Translations under genes and position numbers: made by a program
From: Venatoribacter cucullus
GTDB lineage: Bacteria > Pseudomonadota > Gammaproteobacteria > Pseudomonadales > Oceanobacteraceae
DNA: 64,000 bases
Assembly: GCF_016132445.1 (NCBI RefSeq)
Contig: NZ_CP046056.1
Span: 1,240,001-1,304,000, forward strand
Direction of reading: 5' to 3'
Shown: positions 26,135-38,267 of the stretch, piece by piece
Layout: the number at the start of each line of letters is the position of its first letter
Position numbering within the stretch: the first letter of the stretch is position 1
The notes under the pieces: model-generated
Database searches by the model: none
What the model saw: only the letters and a program-made list of their open reading frames with translations
What the model was told of the DNA's origin: nothing

Positions 26135-26245
26135 GAGGGAGCGGGGAATTCCCGGTTCACCTCAGAGGCCTAGCGACCTATCCGGTCGGCCCTCTATCTC
26201 GCAAGCGCTAGAGTCGGTGCACACACTCTGTGGGTGATTTCCCTC
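26135..26245 (+). ncRNA. Structured sucA 5' leader RNA (candidate cis-regulatory element)
   Basis: The long-range helix GAGGGA (26135-26140)/TCCCTC (26240-26245), supported by TCACC (26157-26161)/GGTGA (26233-26237), closes a junction holding a hairpin at 26142-26154, a hairpin at 26164-26195 (AGAGG/CCTCT, CC/GG, GACC/GGTC) and a further stem. The CTCTA at 26192-26196 can also pair with TAGAG at 26209-26213, and AGAGT (26210-26214) with ACTCT (26225-26229), so alternative folds exist. The element ends 29 bases before the sucA start. Conserved RNA motifs named sucA and sucA-II have been described in 5' leaders of sucA (the latter in Pseudomonadales); whether this is a member needs a covariance-model search. 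Confidence 0.6.
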
Positions 26246-26274
26246 GTTTTGGACCTAAAACAGGGTGGTCGTAC

Positions 26275-29130
26275 ATGCACGAGCAGACAATGGAGCAACT
26301 CTGGAAAACCTCTCAGCTTGCTGGAGGCAACGTTGCTTATATCGAGGAGCTCTTTGAAACCTACCTAAGAGATCCCAACGAAGTGTCAGAAGAATGGCGT
26401 AACTACTTCGATCAGTTACCCCGTGTCGATGAAAATACTTCAACAGATACCCCGCATAAGCCCATCCGGGAGCAGTTTCTCCTCCTCTCTAAAAATCAGC
26501 GTCGTTCCCGTCCGGTAGCCCAGTCTGCGGTCTCCACGGATCACGAACGCAAGCAGGTTAAAGTACTGCAGCTGATCAATGCCTACCGTGGTCGTGGTCA
26601 TCAGCATGCCAAGCTGGATCCGCTGAACCTGATGGAACGGCAGAAAGTACCTGATCTGGATCTCGCATTTCATGGGTTGTCCCGTGCCGATCTGGACGTT
26701 GTATTTCAAACCGGTTCGCTCTTCATCGGTCAGGAAGAAGCACCGCTGAAAGATATCATCAGTGCCCTCGAAACCACTTACTGTGGCACTGTGGGTGCTG
26801 AATACATGCACATTGTAAACACCGCCGAACAGCGCTGGTTCCAGCAGCGTCTGGAAAGTGTGCGTGCCCATCCGAAATACGGCAGTGAAGTAAAACTGCA
26901 TCTGCTTGAGCGCCTGACTGCGGCTGAGGGGCTGGAAAAATACCTGGGTTCCCGTTACCCCGGTGTAAAACGCTTTGGTCTGGAAGGCGGCGAAAGCTTA
27001 ATTCCGATGATGGACGAGCTGATCCAGCGCAGCGGTACCTATGGTGCCAAAGAAATCGTGATCGGTATGGCGCACCGCGGTCGTCTGAATACCCTGATCA
27101 ACACATTGGGTAAAAAGACGTCCGATCTGTTCGATGAGTTTGACGGTAAAGTCCATTACGAATCTCACGGTGACGTGAAATACCACCAGGGCTTCTCGTC
27201 CAACGTGATGACCTCTGGCGGTGAAGTGCATCTGGCGCTGGCGTTTAACCCGTCGCATCTGGAAATTGTATCGCCGGTAGTGGAAGGTTCCGTACGTGCC
27301 CGCCAGGACCGCCGTAACGATAAAACCGGTGAGAAAGTGGTGCCGGTCAGCATTCATGGCGACTCTGCCTTTGCTGGTCAGGGCGTGGTGATGGAAACCT
27401 TCCAGATGTCACAGACCCGGGCTTACAAAACCGGTGGTACCGTTCACATCGTTATCAACAACCAGGTTGGCTTTACTACCAACAAACGCGAAGACGTGCG
27501 TTCAACCGAATACTGTACCGACGTTGCGAAAATGATCGAAGCGCCGATCCTGCACGTTAACGGTGATGACCCGGAAGCGGTTCTGTTTGTTACCCAGCTG
27601 GCGGTGGATTACCGTAATGAGTTCCACAAAGACGTGGTGCTGGATCTGGTTTGCTACCGTCGTCGTGGCCACAACGAAGCCGATGAGCCGTCTGGTACTC
27701 AGCCTCTGATGTACAGCAAAATCAAAGCACAGAAGAGCACCCGTGAACTGTACTCTGACAAGCTGATCACAGAAGGCGTGATTACCGCCGAAGCGTCAAA
27801 AGAACTGGAAGAAGAATACCGCAAGGCGCTGGATGAAGGTCGCCACGTGGTGAAGAGTCTGGTTAAAGAGCCGAACAAAGAACTCTTTGTTGACTGGACT
27901 CCGCACATTGGTCACGAGTGGACCACCAAAGCGGATACCACCTTCGATCTGAAACGTCTGCAGGAACTGTCCAACAAGTTGCTGGAAGTACCGGAAGGCT
28001 TCTCCGTGCAGCGTCAGGTTGGCAAAATTCTGGAAGACCGCGCCAAAATGGCCGCCGGTGCTATGCCAATCAACTGGGGCTTCGCCGAAACCATGGCTTA
28101 CGCCACCTTGTTGGATCAGGGCTATCAGATTCGTATCACAGGTCAGGACGTTGGCCGTGGTACCTTCTCACATCGCCATGCGGTGCTGCACAACCAGAAA
28201 GATGGCTCGGCCTATGTTCCGCTGGCGAACCTCAGCCCGGCGCAGCCACCGATTGCTATTTACGACTCTTTGCTGTCTGAAGAAGCGGTACTGGCGTTCG
28301 AATACGGCTATTCCACCACCACGCCAAACGCGCTGGTGATATGGGAAGCGCAGTTCGGTGACTTTGCCAACGGTGCACAGGTTGTGTTTGACCAGTTTAT
28401 TTCGTCCGGTGAGCACAAGTGGGGCCGTCTGTGTGGTTTAACCATGCTGCTGCCGCATGGCTATGAAGGGCAGGGGCCGGAACACTCATCCGCCCGTCTG
28501 GAGCGTTACCTGCAGCTGTGTGCCGAGCACAACGTACAGATTTGTGTACCGTCCACACCAGCACAGGTTTACCACATGCTGCGTCGTCAGGTGATCCGTC
28601 CGCTGCGTAAGCCGCTGGTGGTGATGTCACCGAAGAGTCTGCTGCGTCATAAATTGGCGACCAGCACGCTGGAAGAACTGTCCGGTGGTCGTTTCCGTAC
28701 CGTTATTGATGAAATCGATCAGCTCGATGCGGCCAAAGTACGTCGTATTCTGCTGTGCTCCGGTAAGGTGTATTACGATCTGCTGGAACGTCGTCGTGCG
28801 GAAAATATCGATGATATTGCCATCGTGCGTATCGAACAGCTGTATCCGTTCCCGGCCAAGCAACTGGCTAAGATTTTGTCTAAATACGTTAACGTTCAGG
28901 AAGTATTCTGGACTCAGGAAGAGCCTATGAATATGGGCGCCTGGTACAGCAGTCAGCATCATATGCGTCGTGCTCTGCAGCAGCTGAACCCGGCTCTGCA
29001 TCTGGAATACGCCGGTCGTAAAGCCTCGGCCTCTCCGGCGGCCGGCTATATGAAGCTGCACCTTGAACAGCAAGAACAATTAATCCGTGACGCTCTGGGT
29101 TTACAGAGCCAGGTAACTGCAGGAAACTAA
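26275..29130 (+). CDS. sucA: SucA, 2-oxoglutarate dehydrogenase E1 component
   Basis: A 951-residue thiamine-diphosphate enzyme that decarboxylates 2-oxoglutarate and succinylates the lipoyl group of SucB. The N-terminal E2-binding segment LWKTSQLAGGNVAYIEELFETYL is followed by the ThDP region (IVIGMAHRGRLNTLIN; GDSAFAGQGVVMETFQMSQ; VINNQVGFTTN) and the transketolase-type part (GQDVGRGTFSHRHAVLHNQ; WEAQFGDFANGAQVVFDQF; LPHGYEGQGPEHSSARLER). I take the ATG at 26275 (MHEQTMEQLWKTS), which has AGGGTGG upstream; the more upstream start would lie in the RNA leader. MEQLWKTS at 26290 is another possibility. Confidence 0.97.
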   Translation: MHEQTMEQLWKTSQLAGGNVAYIEELFETYLRDPNEVSEEWRNYFDQLPRVDENTSTDTPHKPIREQFLLLSKNQRRSRPVAQSAVSTDHERKQVKVLQLINAYRGRGHQHAKLDPLNLMERQKVPDLDLAFHGLSRADLDVVFQTGSLFIGQEEAPLKDIISALETTYCGTVGAEYMHIVNTAEQRWFQQRLESVRAHPKYGSEVKLHLLERLTAAEGLEKYLGSRYPGVKRFGLEGGESLIPMMDELIQRSGTYGAKEIVIGMAHRGRLNTLINTLGKKTSDLFDEFDGKVHYESHGDVKYHQGFSSNVMTSGGEVHLALAFNPSHLEIVSPVVEGSVRARQDRRNDKTGEKVVPVSIHGDSAFAGQGVVMETFQMSQTRAYKTGGTVHIVINNQVGFTTNKREDVRSTEYCTDVAKMIEAPILHVNGDDPEAVLFVTQLAVDYRNEFHKDVVLDLVCYRRRGHNEADEPSGTQPLMYSKIKAQKSTRELYSDKLITEGVITAEASKELEEEYRKALDEGRHVVKSLVKEPNKELFVDWTPHIGHEWTTKADTTFDLKRLQELSNKLLEVPEGFSVQRQVGKILEDRAKMAAGAMPINWGFAETMAYATLLDQGYQIRITGQDVGRGTFSHRHAVLHNQKDGSAYVPLANLSPAQPPIAIYDSLLSEEAVLAFEYGYSTTTPNALVIWEAQFGDFANGAQVVFDQFISSGEHKWGRLCGLTMLLPHGYEGQGPEHSSARLERYLQLCAEHNVQICVPSTPAQVYHMLRRQVIRPLRKPLVVMSPKSLLRHKLATSTLEELSGGRFRTVIDEIDQLDAAKVRRILLCSGKVYYDLLERRRAENIDDIAIVRIEQLYPFPAKQLAKILSKYVNVQEVFWTQEEPMNMGAWYSSQHHMRRALQQLNPALHLEYAGRKASASPAAGYMKLHLEQQEQLIRDALGLQSQVTAGN

Positions 29131-29143
29131 TAAGGAATAACTG

Positions 29144-31815
<2,672 letters not shown>

Positions 31816-31821
31816 CACGTT

Positions 31822-31839
31822 GGCCCGGATTTCCGGGCC
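31822..31839 (+). terminator. Weak terminator-like hairpin after lpd
   Basis: Perfect GGCCCGGA-TT-TCCGGGCC stem followed only by TTCGCTTT; partial read-through into sucCD is likely. Confidence 0.55.
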
Positions 31840-31850
31840 TTCGCTTTATG

Positions 31851-31927
31851 GCCGGACGAAGGTTGTATTAACAACCGCCGACACAATCGGCTGTCCGGTT
31901 AACAACAGACTGTTGGGTACCCCCAAC
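31851..31927 (+). ncRNA. Structured sucC 5' leader RNA (candidate cis-regulatory element)
   Basis: An outer helix GCCGGAC (31851-31857)/GTCCGGT (31893-31899) encloses GGTTGT-ATTA-ACAACC (31861-31876) and CCGA-CACAA-TCGG (31878-31890), a three-way junction. A separate hairpin GTTGGG-TACC-CCCAAC (31912-31927) lies just before the Shine-Dalgarno region of sucC. Nearly all bases of a 77-base stretch take part in pairs. A sucC leader motif has been described in gammaproteobacteria; membership is untested here. Confidence 0.6.
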
Positions 31928-31953
31928 GCAAGAAGAGAGACAGGACAAAAGCG

Positions 31954-33120
31954 ATGAACCTTCACGAATATCAGGGTAAACAGCTTTTTGCTCAGTACGG
32001 CCTGCCGGTTTCCAAAGGCGTGGCTGCGCAAACCGCGGAAGAAGCTGCCGCTGCAGCCGACACCATTGGCGGTAGCCGCTGGGTTGTTAAAGCACAGGTA
32101 CATGCCGGTGGCCGTGGTAAGGCCGGTGGTGTGAAACTGGTATCTTCTAAAGAAGAAATCAAAGAATTCGCCAATAAGTGGCTGGGTAAAAACCTGGTGA
32201 CTTATCAGACTGATGAGAAAGGTCAGCCGGTCAGCCGCATTCTGGTAGAAAGCTGCACCGACATCGCCAAGGAACTGTATCTGGGCGCGGTCGTTGACCG
32301 TTCCTCGCGTCGTATCGTCTTCATGGCCTCAACTGAGGGCGGCGTGGAAATTGAAAAAGTAGCGGAAGAAACGCCGGAAAAAATTCTCAAAGCCACTGTT
32401 GATCCGCTGGTTGGCGCTATGCCGTATCAGGGTCGCGAGCTGGCATTCCAGCTGGGCCTGGAAGGTGATCAGATCAAACAGTTCACCAACATTTTCCTGG
32501 GTCTGGCCAAGCTGTTCCAGGACAAAGACCTGGCGCTGCTGGAAATCAACCCGCTGGTGATCACCAACGAAGGCAACCTGCACTGTCTGGATGCCAAAAT
32601 TGTGATCGACAGCAACGCTCTGTACCGTCACAAAGACCTGCAGGCCATGCGTGATCCGTCGCAGGAAGATCCGCGCGAAGCTCATGCTGCCGAGTGGGAA
32701 CTGAACTACGTAGCACTGGATGGCAACATCGGCTGCATGGTAAACGGTGCCGGTCTGGCCATGGGTACCATGGACATCGTGAAGCTGCACGGCGGTAAGC
32801 CGGCTAACTTCCTCGATGTGGGCGGTGGTGCGACCAAAGAGCGTGTAGTTGAAGCGTTCAAGATCATCCTGTCTGACACCAACGTAAAAGCCGTATTTAT
32901 CAATATCTTTGGTGGTATCGTGCGTTGCGACATGATTGCGGAAGGTGTAATCGGTGCTGTGAAAGAAGTTGGCGTTAAAGTACCTGTTGTGGTTCGTCTG
33001 CAGGGTAACAACGCTGAACTGGGCGCCAAAGTGCTGTCTGAAAGCGGCCTGAACATCATTGCAGATACCGACCTGACTGGCGCCGCCAAGCAAGTCGTGG
33101 CAGCAGCAGCTGGCAACTAA
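31954..33120 (+). CDS. sucC: SucC, succinyl-CoA synthetase beta subunit
   Basis: A 388-residue ATP-grasp subunit: starts [22 protein letters not shown], nucleotide loop [20 protein letters not shown], metal-binding [15 protein letters not shown], and CoA/phosphate end with [19 protein letters not shown]. With SucD it converts succinyl-CoA to succinate with nucleotide triphosphate formation. The AGAGAGACAGG leader region supplies the ribosome site. Nine bases separate it from sucD. Confidence 0.98.
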   Translation: MNLHEYQGKQLFAQYGLPVSKGVAAQTAEEAAAAADTIGGSRWVVKAQVHAGGRGKAGGVKLVSSKEEIKEFANKWLGKNLVTYQTDEKGQPVSRILVESCTDIAKELYLGAVVDRSSRRIVFMASTEGGVEIEKVAEETPEKILKATVDPLVGAMPYQGRELAFQLGLEGDQIKQFTNIFLGLAKLFQDKDLALLEINPLVITNEGNLHCLDAKIVIDSNALYRHKDLQAMRDPSQEDPREAHAAEWELNYVALDGNIGCMVNGAGLAMGTMDIVKLHGGKPANFLDVGGGATKERVVEAFKIILSDTNVKAVFINIFGGIVRCDMIAEGVIGAVKEVGVKVPVVVRLQGNNAELGAKVLSESGLNIIADTDLTGAAKQVVAAAAGN

Positions 33121-33129
33121 GGGGTAATC

Positions 33130-34002
33130 ATGAGCATTTTAATCAACAAAGACACCAAAGTGATCTGCCAGGGCTTTACCGGCGCACAGGGTACTTTTCA
33201 CTCTGAACAAGCCATTGCCTACGGCACCAAAATGGTTGGCGGTGTAACTCCGGGCAAGGGTGGTTCTACTCACCTGGGTCTGCCGGTGTTCAATACTGTT
33301 AAAGAAGCGGTAGAAGCCACCGGTGCAGAAGCCTCTGTTATCTACGTACCAGCCGCCTTCTGTAAAGATTCCATTCTGGAAGCAGCCAACGGCGGCATCA
33401 AGCTGATCGTCTGCATCACCGAAGGCATTCCGACGCTGGATATGCTGGATGCCAAAGTGAAGTGTGACGAGCTGGGCGTGCGCCTGATCGGCCCGAACTG
33501 CCCGGGCGTGATCACCCCCGGTGAATGCAAAATCGGCATTATGCCGGGCCACATTCACCTGCCGGGTAAAGTGGGTATCGTTTCCCGTTCCGGTACGCTG
33601 ACCTATGAAGCCGTTAAACAGACCACTGATTACGGTTTTGGTCAGTCTACCTGTGTAGGTATTGGTGGTGACCCGATCCCGGGTTCCAACTTTATCGACA
33701 TCCTGAAACTGTTCCAGGAAGACCCGAAAACCGAAGCCATCGTAATGATCGGTGAGATCGGTGGCAGCGCCGAAGAAGAAGCGGCGGCTTTCATCAAAGC
33801 CAACGTCACCAAGCCGGTGGTGTCTTACATTGCGGGTGTGACTGCACCGGCCGGTAAGCGCATGGGCCACGCTGGCGCCATCATTTCCGGTGGTAAAGGC
33901 ACCGCAGCAGAGAAGTTTGCTGCCCTGGAAGACGCCGGTGTGAAAACCGTTAACAGCCTGGCCGATATCGGTGCAGCGCTGAAAGAACTGACTGGCTGGT
34001 AA
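33130..34002 (+). CDS. sucD: SucD, succinyl-CoA synthetase alpha subunit
   Basis: A 290-residue subunit with CoA-binding N terminus ([27 protein letters not shown]), the block [19 protein letters not shown], and the phosphorylated His in [17 protein letters not shown]. It ends the TCA cluster and is followed by a strong terminator. Confidence 0.98.
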   Translation: MSILINKDTKVICQGFTGAQGTFHSEQAIAYGTKMVGGVTPGKGGSTHLGLPVFNTVKEAVEATGAEASVIYVPAAFCKDSILEAANGGIKLIVCITEGIPTLDMLDAKVKCDELGVRLIGPNCPGVITPGECKIGIMPGHIHLPGKVGIVSRSGTLTYEAVKQTTDYGFGQSTCVGIGGDPIPGSNFIDILKLFQEDPKTEAIVMIGEIGGSAEEEAAAFIKANVTKPVVSYIAGVTAPAGKRMGHAGAIISGGKGTAAEKFAALEDAGVKTVNSLADIGAALKELTGW

Positions 34003-34023
34003 GTTACCCGCTGTACGGTTCAT

Positions 34024-34049
34024 AAAAACCCGCTCCGGCGGGTTTTTTT
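34024..34049 (+). terminator. Terminator after sucCD
   Basis: AACCCGC-TCCG-GCGGGTT hairpin, flanked by A and followed by seven T. Between it and prpE (34050-34201) I see no gene and no convincing promoter pair. Confidence 0.93.
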
Positions 34050-34201
34050 ATGGCCGTTATTTGCCGCTGCGTCGCTGTTCTGGTCGCTTATTATCGCTGT
34101 CCTGATCAGTCTCTATACCTTGGTGTTATGACCCTTGGTCGAATGGCTGGCGCAGCCTCTGATCCCCTATGGTAGCTCTATTGTTATGCAGGGGAATCAG
34201 C

Positions 34202-36088
34202 ATGAGTTATCAGCAGGAATATCGTTTATCCATCGAACAACCGGAACAGTTCTGGGCGAAGCAGGCCAAGAATATCCAGTGGTTTAAAGCGCCGCGGCGT
34301 ATTCTGAGCAAAGACGAAAATGGCATTGACCGTTGGTTTGCCGACGGTGAGTTGAATACCGCCTTTCTGGCACTCGATTACCATGTGTTGCACGGTCGTG
34401 GTGAGCAGCTGGCGCTGATTTACGATTCGCCGGTTACCGGCCAGCGCAGCACCTATACCTACAACCAGCTGACCGAAGCGGTAGCGCGTTGTGCCGGGGC
34501 ATTGCAGCAGCTGGGCGTGGGCAAGGGCGATCGCGTGGTGATCTATATGCCGATGATTCCCCAGGCCGCTATTGCCATGCTGGCCTGCGCGCGTCTGGGC
34601 GCGGTGCATTCAGTGGTCTTTGGCGGTTTTGCGCCGCACGAATTGGCCATTCGTATTGATGATGCCGAGCCCAAAGTGGTGATATCGGCTTCCTGCGGTA
34701 TCGAAGTGGATCGCGTTATTGAATATAAGCCCATTCTGGACTCCGCCATCGCTATGGCCACGCACAAGCCGGAGTGGTGCCTGATTTATCAGCGTGAGCA
34801 GAAACCCTGCAACCTGATTGCCGGCCGCGATCTCGACTGGTCACAAACGGTTGCCCGGGCGCAACCGGCCGATTGCACTCCGGTACGGGGTGATGACCCG
34901 CTCTATGTACTCTACACCTCCGGCACCACCGGCAAGCCCAAAGGCGTTGTGCGTGATAACGGTGGCCATGCCGTGGCCATGCGTTACAGCATGAAAGTTA
35001 TGTACGATATGCAGCCCGGTGACGTGTTCTGGGCCGCCTCGGATGTGGGCTGGGTGGTTGGCCACTCCTACATTGTTTATGCGCCGCTGATCGCCGGCTG
35101 CACCACCATTCTTTACGAAGGTAAACCGGTACGCACTCCGGATGCCGGTGCGTTCTGGCGCGTGTGTGCTGAGTATGGTGTGAAAGGACTGTTTGCCGCC
35201 CCGACTGCGTTCCGGGCTATCCGCAAAGAAGATCCGGAGTGCACTCAGGCAGGCAAATATGACCTGAGCAAGCTGAAAACCATTTTTATGGCCGGCGAAC
35301 GGTTGGATCCGCCCACCTATGACTGGGTGGTTAAGCATCTGCAGCGCCCGGTGATTGATCACTGGTGGCAGACCGAAACCGGTTGGGCCATTGCCGGCAA
35401 CCATGTTGGTCTGGATCCGGTGGCGGTGAAAGCCGGTTCAGTAACCCGGCCATCACCGGGCTATAACGTGCAGATTCTGGATGCCAAAGGCAAGCCGGTA
35501 GCCGCCGGCGAGCAGGGCATTATTGCCATTAAGCTGCCATTGCCACCGGGTTGTCTGCCGACCATCTGGGCGAATCATGAGCGCTTTGAGGCCGGGTATC
35601 TGAATGCCTTCAAAGGCTATTACATCACCGGTGACGGTGGTTATGTGGATGCCGACAACTACCTGTATGTGCTGGGCCGTACCGATGACATTATCAACGT
35701 CGCCGGTCACCGGTTATCCACCGGTGAAATGGAAGAGGTGGTGGCCGGACATGAAGCCGTAGCGGAATGTGCCGTGATTGGCCGCCACAGCGAGCTGAAA
35801 GGCGAAGAGCCATTAGGCCTGGTGCTGCTGAAAGACGGTGTGCAGATTGATGAAGAGCAGCTGCGTGCCGAGCTGGTGCAGCGCGTACGGGATCAGATTG
35901 GTGCGGTCGCCAGCTTCCGCGATGCCATTGTGGTGCAGCGCCTGCCAAAAACCCGGTCCGGTAAAATTCTGCGCAAAGTGCTGCGTAATATCGCCAACCA
36001 CGAAGAGTATCAGGCGCCATCCACCATCGATGATCCGGCCTGTCTGGCCGAGATTGAGCAGATCCTGAAAAGCAAAGGCTTAAGCTGA
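34202..36088 (+). CDS. prpE: PrpE, propionyl-CoA synthetase
   Basis: A 628-residue AMP-forming acyl-CoA synthetase activating propionate. P-loop YTSGTTGKPKGVVRDNGGH, WAASDVGWVVGHSYIVYAPL, adenylate motif DHWWQTETGWAIAG, hinge YLYVLGRTDDIINVAGHRLSTGEMEE, and acetylatable C-terminal Lys in KTRSGKILRK. The N terminus (YRLSIEQPEQFW...GELNTAFLALDYHV) and length equal PrpE (628) rather than Acs (~650). The ATG at 34202 follows AGGGGAATC; an upstream extension has no ribosome site. The prpBCD genes are absent here, so this copy is outside a methylcitrate operon. An acetate-using enzyme is the main alternative. Confidence 0.9.
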   Translation: MSYQQEYRLSIEQPEQFWAKQAKNIQWFKAPRRILSKDENGIDRWFADGELNTAFLALDYHVLHGRGEQLALIYDSPVTGQRSTYTYNQLTEAVARCAGALQQLGVGKGDRVVIYMPMIPQAAIAMLACARLGAVHSVVFGGFAPHELAIRIDDAEPKVVISASCGIEVDRVIEYKPILDSAIAMATHKPEWCLIYQREQKPCNLIAGRDLDWSQTVARAQPADCTPVRGDDPLYVLYTSGTTGKPKGVVRDNGGHAVAMRYSMKVMYDMQPGDVFWAASDVGWVVGHSYIVYAPLIAGCTTILYEGKPVRTPDAGAFWRVCAEYGVKGLFAAPTAFRAIRKEDPECTQAGKYDLSKLKTIFMAGERLDPPTYDWVVKHLQRPVIDHWWQTETGWAIAGNHVGLDPVAVKAGSVTRPSPGYNVQILDAKGKPVAAGEQGIIAIKLPLPPGCLPTIWANHERFEAGYLNAFKGYYITGDGGYVDADNYLYVLGRTDDIINVAGHRLSTGEMEEVVAGHEAVAECAVIGRHSELKGEEPLGLVLLKDGVQIDEEQLRAELVQRVRDQIGAVASFRDAIVVQRLPKTRSGKILRKVLRNIANHEEYQAPSTIDDPACLAEIEQILKSKGLS

Positions 36089-36093
36089 GCCAC

Positions 36094-36120
36094 AGGCTCC
36101 GGCTACTGGCCGGAGCCTTT
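36094..36120 (+). terminator. Terminator after prpE
   Basis: AGGCTCCGG/CCGGAGCCT nine-pair stem with seven-base loop; short T-run (TTT) follows. Confidence 0.75.
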
Positions 36121-36139
36121 CATCACGGCTGTTTTGCCT

Positions 36140-36541
36140 TCAGGCATTAAACCCGGAGCCGCCGGCCTGCAGTAGTTGTTTGGCTACCTGCCGGTCAAAC
36201 ACTGCGCCACGCTGGCGGTTTTCTTCTTCCAGTTCATCCAGTTGCTGGAACAGGCTGATTTCCTCATCGGTCAGGAAATGCAGGCATTCACCACCAAAAA
36301 ACCACAGCAAATCCCGGTCAATGGCGGGGGTCAGCTGCGGTACATGGGTGAAAATATGCACCAGCCAATCGCCGCCACGGGCATAGGCTGAATCAGAATG
36401 TTCCTGCAGCAGGTCAATAACCTGCGCCAGCTGGTGTAGAATCTCGTCACTGATCAGTCCGCCGGCTTGTGGTTGGGCGTTGGTCAACCGTTCCTGAACG
36501 CGGTACAGCAGCTGGATGTGGTCATTCAGTCGTTCACTCAT
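36140..36541 (-). CDS. Conserved hypothetical protein, PA2817-like
   Basis: A 133-residue soluble, acidic, mostly helical protein (LNDHIQLLYRVQERLTNA; ISDEILHQLAQVIDLLQEHS; LLWFFGGECLHFLTDEEISLFQQLDELEEENRQRGAVFD). It resembles the PA2817 family of pseudomonads as I remember it; no function is known. The WFFGGECLHFL stretch is the likely conserved core. The start is only 22 bases from the divergent ABC transporter gene, which in Pseudomonas also has a neighbouring ABC pair, so the link may be conserved. Confidence 0.75.
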   Translation of the reverse strand: MSERLNDHIQLLYRVQERLTNAQPQAGGLISDEILHQLAQVIDLLQEHSDSAYARGGDWLVHIFTHVPQLTPAIDRDLLWFFGGECLHFLTDEEISLFQQLDELEEENRQRGAVFDRQVAKQLLQAGGSGFNA

Positions 36542-36563
36542 GTTTCACTCTTAAGGTTATTCA

Positions 36564-37487
36564 ATGTCAGTTCCCGCGCTGGTGGTGCGAGACCTCACCA
36601 AAGTTTACAGCAATGGATTTCAGGCCCTGAAAGGCATCAGCCTGAGTGTGGAGCAGGGCGATTTCTTTGCGCTGCTCGGCCCCAATGGCGCCGGCAAGTC
36701 TACCACGCTTGGCATTCTGGCGGGGCTGGTGCAGAAAACCAGCGGCAGCGCTGAAGTGATGGGGTTCGACGTTAACCAGCAGGCTTTTTCGGCCCGTCGC
36801 TATCTGGGGGTGGTGCCACAGGAGTTCAACTTCAATCAGTTTGAAAAGGTGTATGACATCGTTATCACCCAGGCCGGGTATTTCGGTCTGACCGCCGAAC
36901 AGGCGGCCCCGAACGCTGAAAAACTGCTGAAAGCCCTGGATTTATGGGATAAGCGCGACCAGCAGTCACGGATGCTCTCCGGTGGCATGAAGCGCCGCTT
37001 AATGATTGCCCGGGCGCTGGTGCACGAGCCCAAAGTGCTGATTCTGGATGAGCCAACCGCGGGGGTGGATATCGAGCTGCGGCGCTCTATGTGGGAATTT
37101 ATGCAAACGCTTAACCGGCAGGGCATGACCATTATTTTAACCACCCATTATCTGGAAGAAGCGGAGCAGCTGTGCCGCAATATCGCCATCATCGATAAGG
37201 GTGAGATTATTCAGGCCACCAGTATCCGCAAATTGCTCAGTCAGCTCAGTACCGAAACCTTTATTGTTGACCTGAACTGCAGCATTGCCGATGACTTTGC
37301 TTTGCCAGGTTACGTCTGCCGGAAAATTGCTGACGATGGTTTTGAAATTACGGTGGAAAAAGGCCAGAGCATTAACCGGATTTTTGCTTTGCTGACCGAG
37401 CGCGGTATTGAGGTACGCAGCATGCGCACCAAGTCCAACCGTCTGGAAGAATTATTTGTGGGTCTGGTACGGGGAGGTAAAGCATGA
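36564..37487 (+). CDS. ABC-2 type exporter ATP-binding protein (YadG-like)
   Basis: A 307-residue ATPase: Walker A LGPNGAGKSTT (~38-48), Q-loop VPQEF, signature LSGGMKRRLMIARAL, Walker B VLILDEPTAGVD, H-loop TTHYLEEAEQL. The ~70-residue C-terminal extension is typical of ABC-2 exporters. It overlaps the permease start by four bases (ATGA). Substrate unknown; drug-, polysaccharide- or lipid-type export are all possible. The similar E. coli pair YadGH is uncharacterised. Confidence 0.92.
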   Translation: MSVPALVVRDLTKVYSNGFQALKGISLSVEQGDFFALLGPNGAGKSTTLGILAGLVQKTSGSAEVMGFDVNQQAFSARRYLGVVPQEFNFNQFEKVYDIVITQAGYFGLTAEQAAPNAEKLLKALDLWDKRDQQSRMLSGGMKRRLMIARALVHEPKVLILDEPTAGVDIELRRSMWEFMQTLNRQGMTIILTTHYLEEAEQLCRNIAIIDKGEIIQATSIRKLLSQLSTETFIVDLNCSIADDFALPGYVCRKIADDGFEITVEKGQSINRIFALLTERGIEVRSMRTKSNRLEELFVGLVRGGKA

Positions 37488-38260
37488 GCGTATGGCGTAT
37501 TCAGTGGGTTGCCTTCAACACCATTCTGGTAAGAGAAATCCGGCGTTTTATGCGCATCTGGCAGCAAACCCTGTTGCCCCCGGCCATTACCATGACGCTG
37601 TATTTTGTTATTTTCGGCCAGTTAATCGGCAGTAAAATCGGCCCGATGGATGGCGTCGATTACATGTCGTTTATTGTGCCGGGTCTGATCATGATGAGCG
37701 TAATCACCAATGCCTATGGCAACGTGTCGTCGTCTTTCTTCAGCAATAAGTTTCAGCGCAGCCTGGAAGAGCTGATGGTGGCACCGGTGCATCCGCTGAC
37801 CTTGTTGCTGGGCTATGTAGCCGGGGGAGTGGCACGAGGGGTCGCCGTTGGTTTTATCGTAACGCTGTTGTCGCTGTATTTTACCGATCTGCAGATTCAT
37901 AATCTGGCCGTCGTGGTCGGTGTTGTGCTGTTGTCTGCGGTGGTGTTCTCGCTGGGTGGTTTTATTAACGCGGTGTTTGCCACTAAATTTGATGATATTG
38001 CCATTATTCCGACCTTTATTATTACCCCCTTAACCTATCTGGGCGGGGTGTTTTATTCCATCAGTCTGTTGCCGGGGTTCTGGCAGCAAGTGTCTTTATT
38101 TAACCCAATTCTGTATATGGTAAACACCTTCCGCTACGGCATTCTCGGCATCAGCGATATTGATGTGCTGACCGCCATGCTGATGCTGGTAGTGTTTATT
38201 CTGTTGCTGGGTGGCTGGAGTATCTGGTTACTGCGGCGCGGTGTGGGGATGCGTCAGTGA
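37484..38260 (+). CDS. ABC-2 type exporter permease (YadH-like)
   Basis: A 258-residue inner membrane protein with six helices and the ABC-2 pattern (YMSFIVPGLIMMSVITNAYGN; SLEELMVAPVHPLTLLLGYVAGG; PLTYLGGVFYSISLLPGFWQ; FNPILYMVNTFRYGILGISD). It pairs with the ATPase immediately upstream, coupled by overlap. Seven bases separate it from queF, so the three genes form one unit. Confidence 0.92.
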   Translation: MSVWRIQWVAFNTILVREIRRFMRIWQQTLLPPAITMTLYFVIFGQLIGSKIGPMDGVDYMSFIVPGLIMMSVITNAYGNVSSSFFSNKFQRSLEELMVAPVHPLTLLLGYVAGGVARGVAVGFIVTLLSLYFTDLQIHNLAVVVGVVLLSAVVFSLGGFINAVFATKFDDIAIIPTFIITPLTYLGGVFYSISLLPGFWQQVSLFNPILYMVNTFRYGILGISDIDVLTAMLMLVVFILLLGGWSIWLLRRGVGMRQ

Positions 38261-38267
38261 GGTCGGT

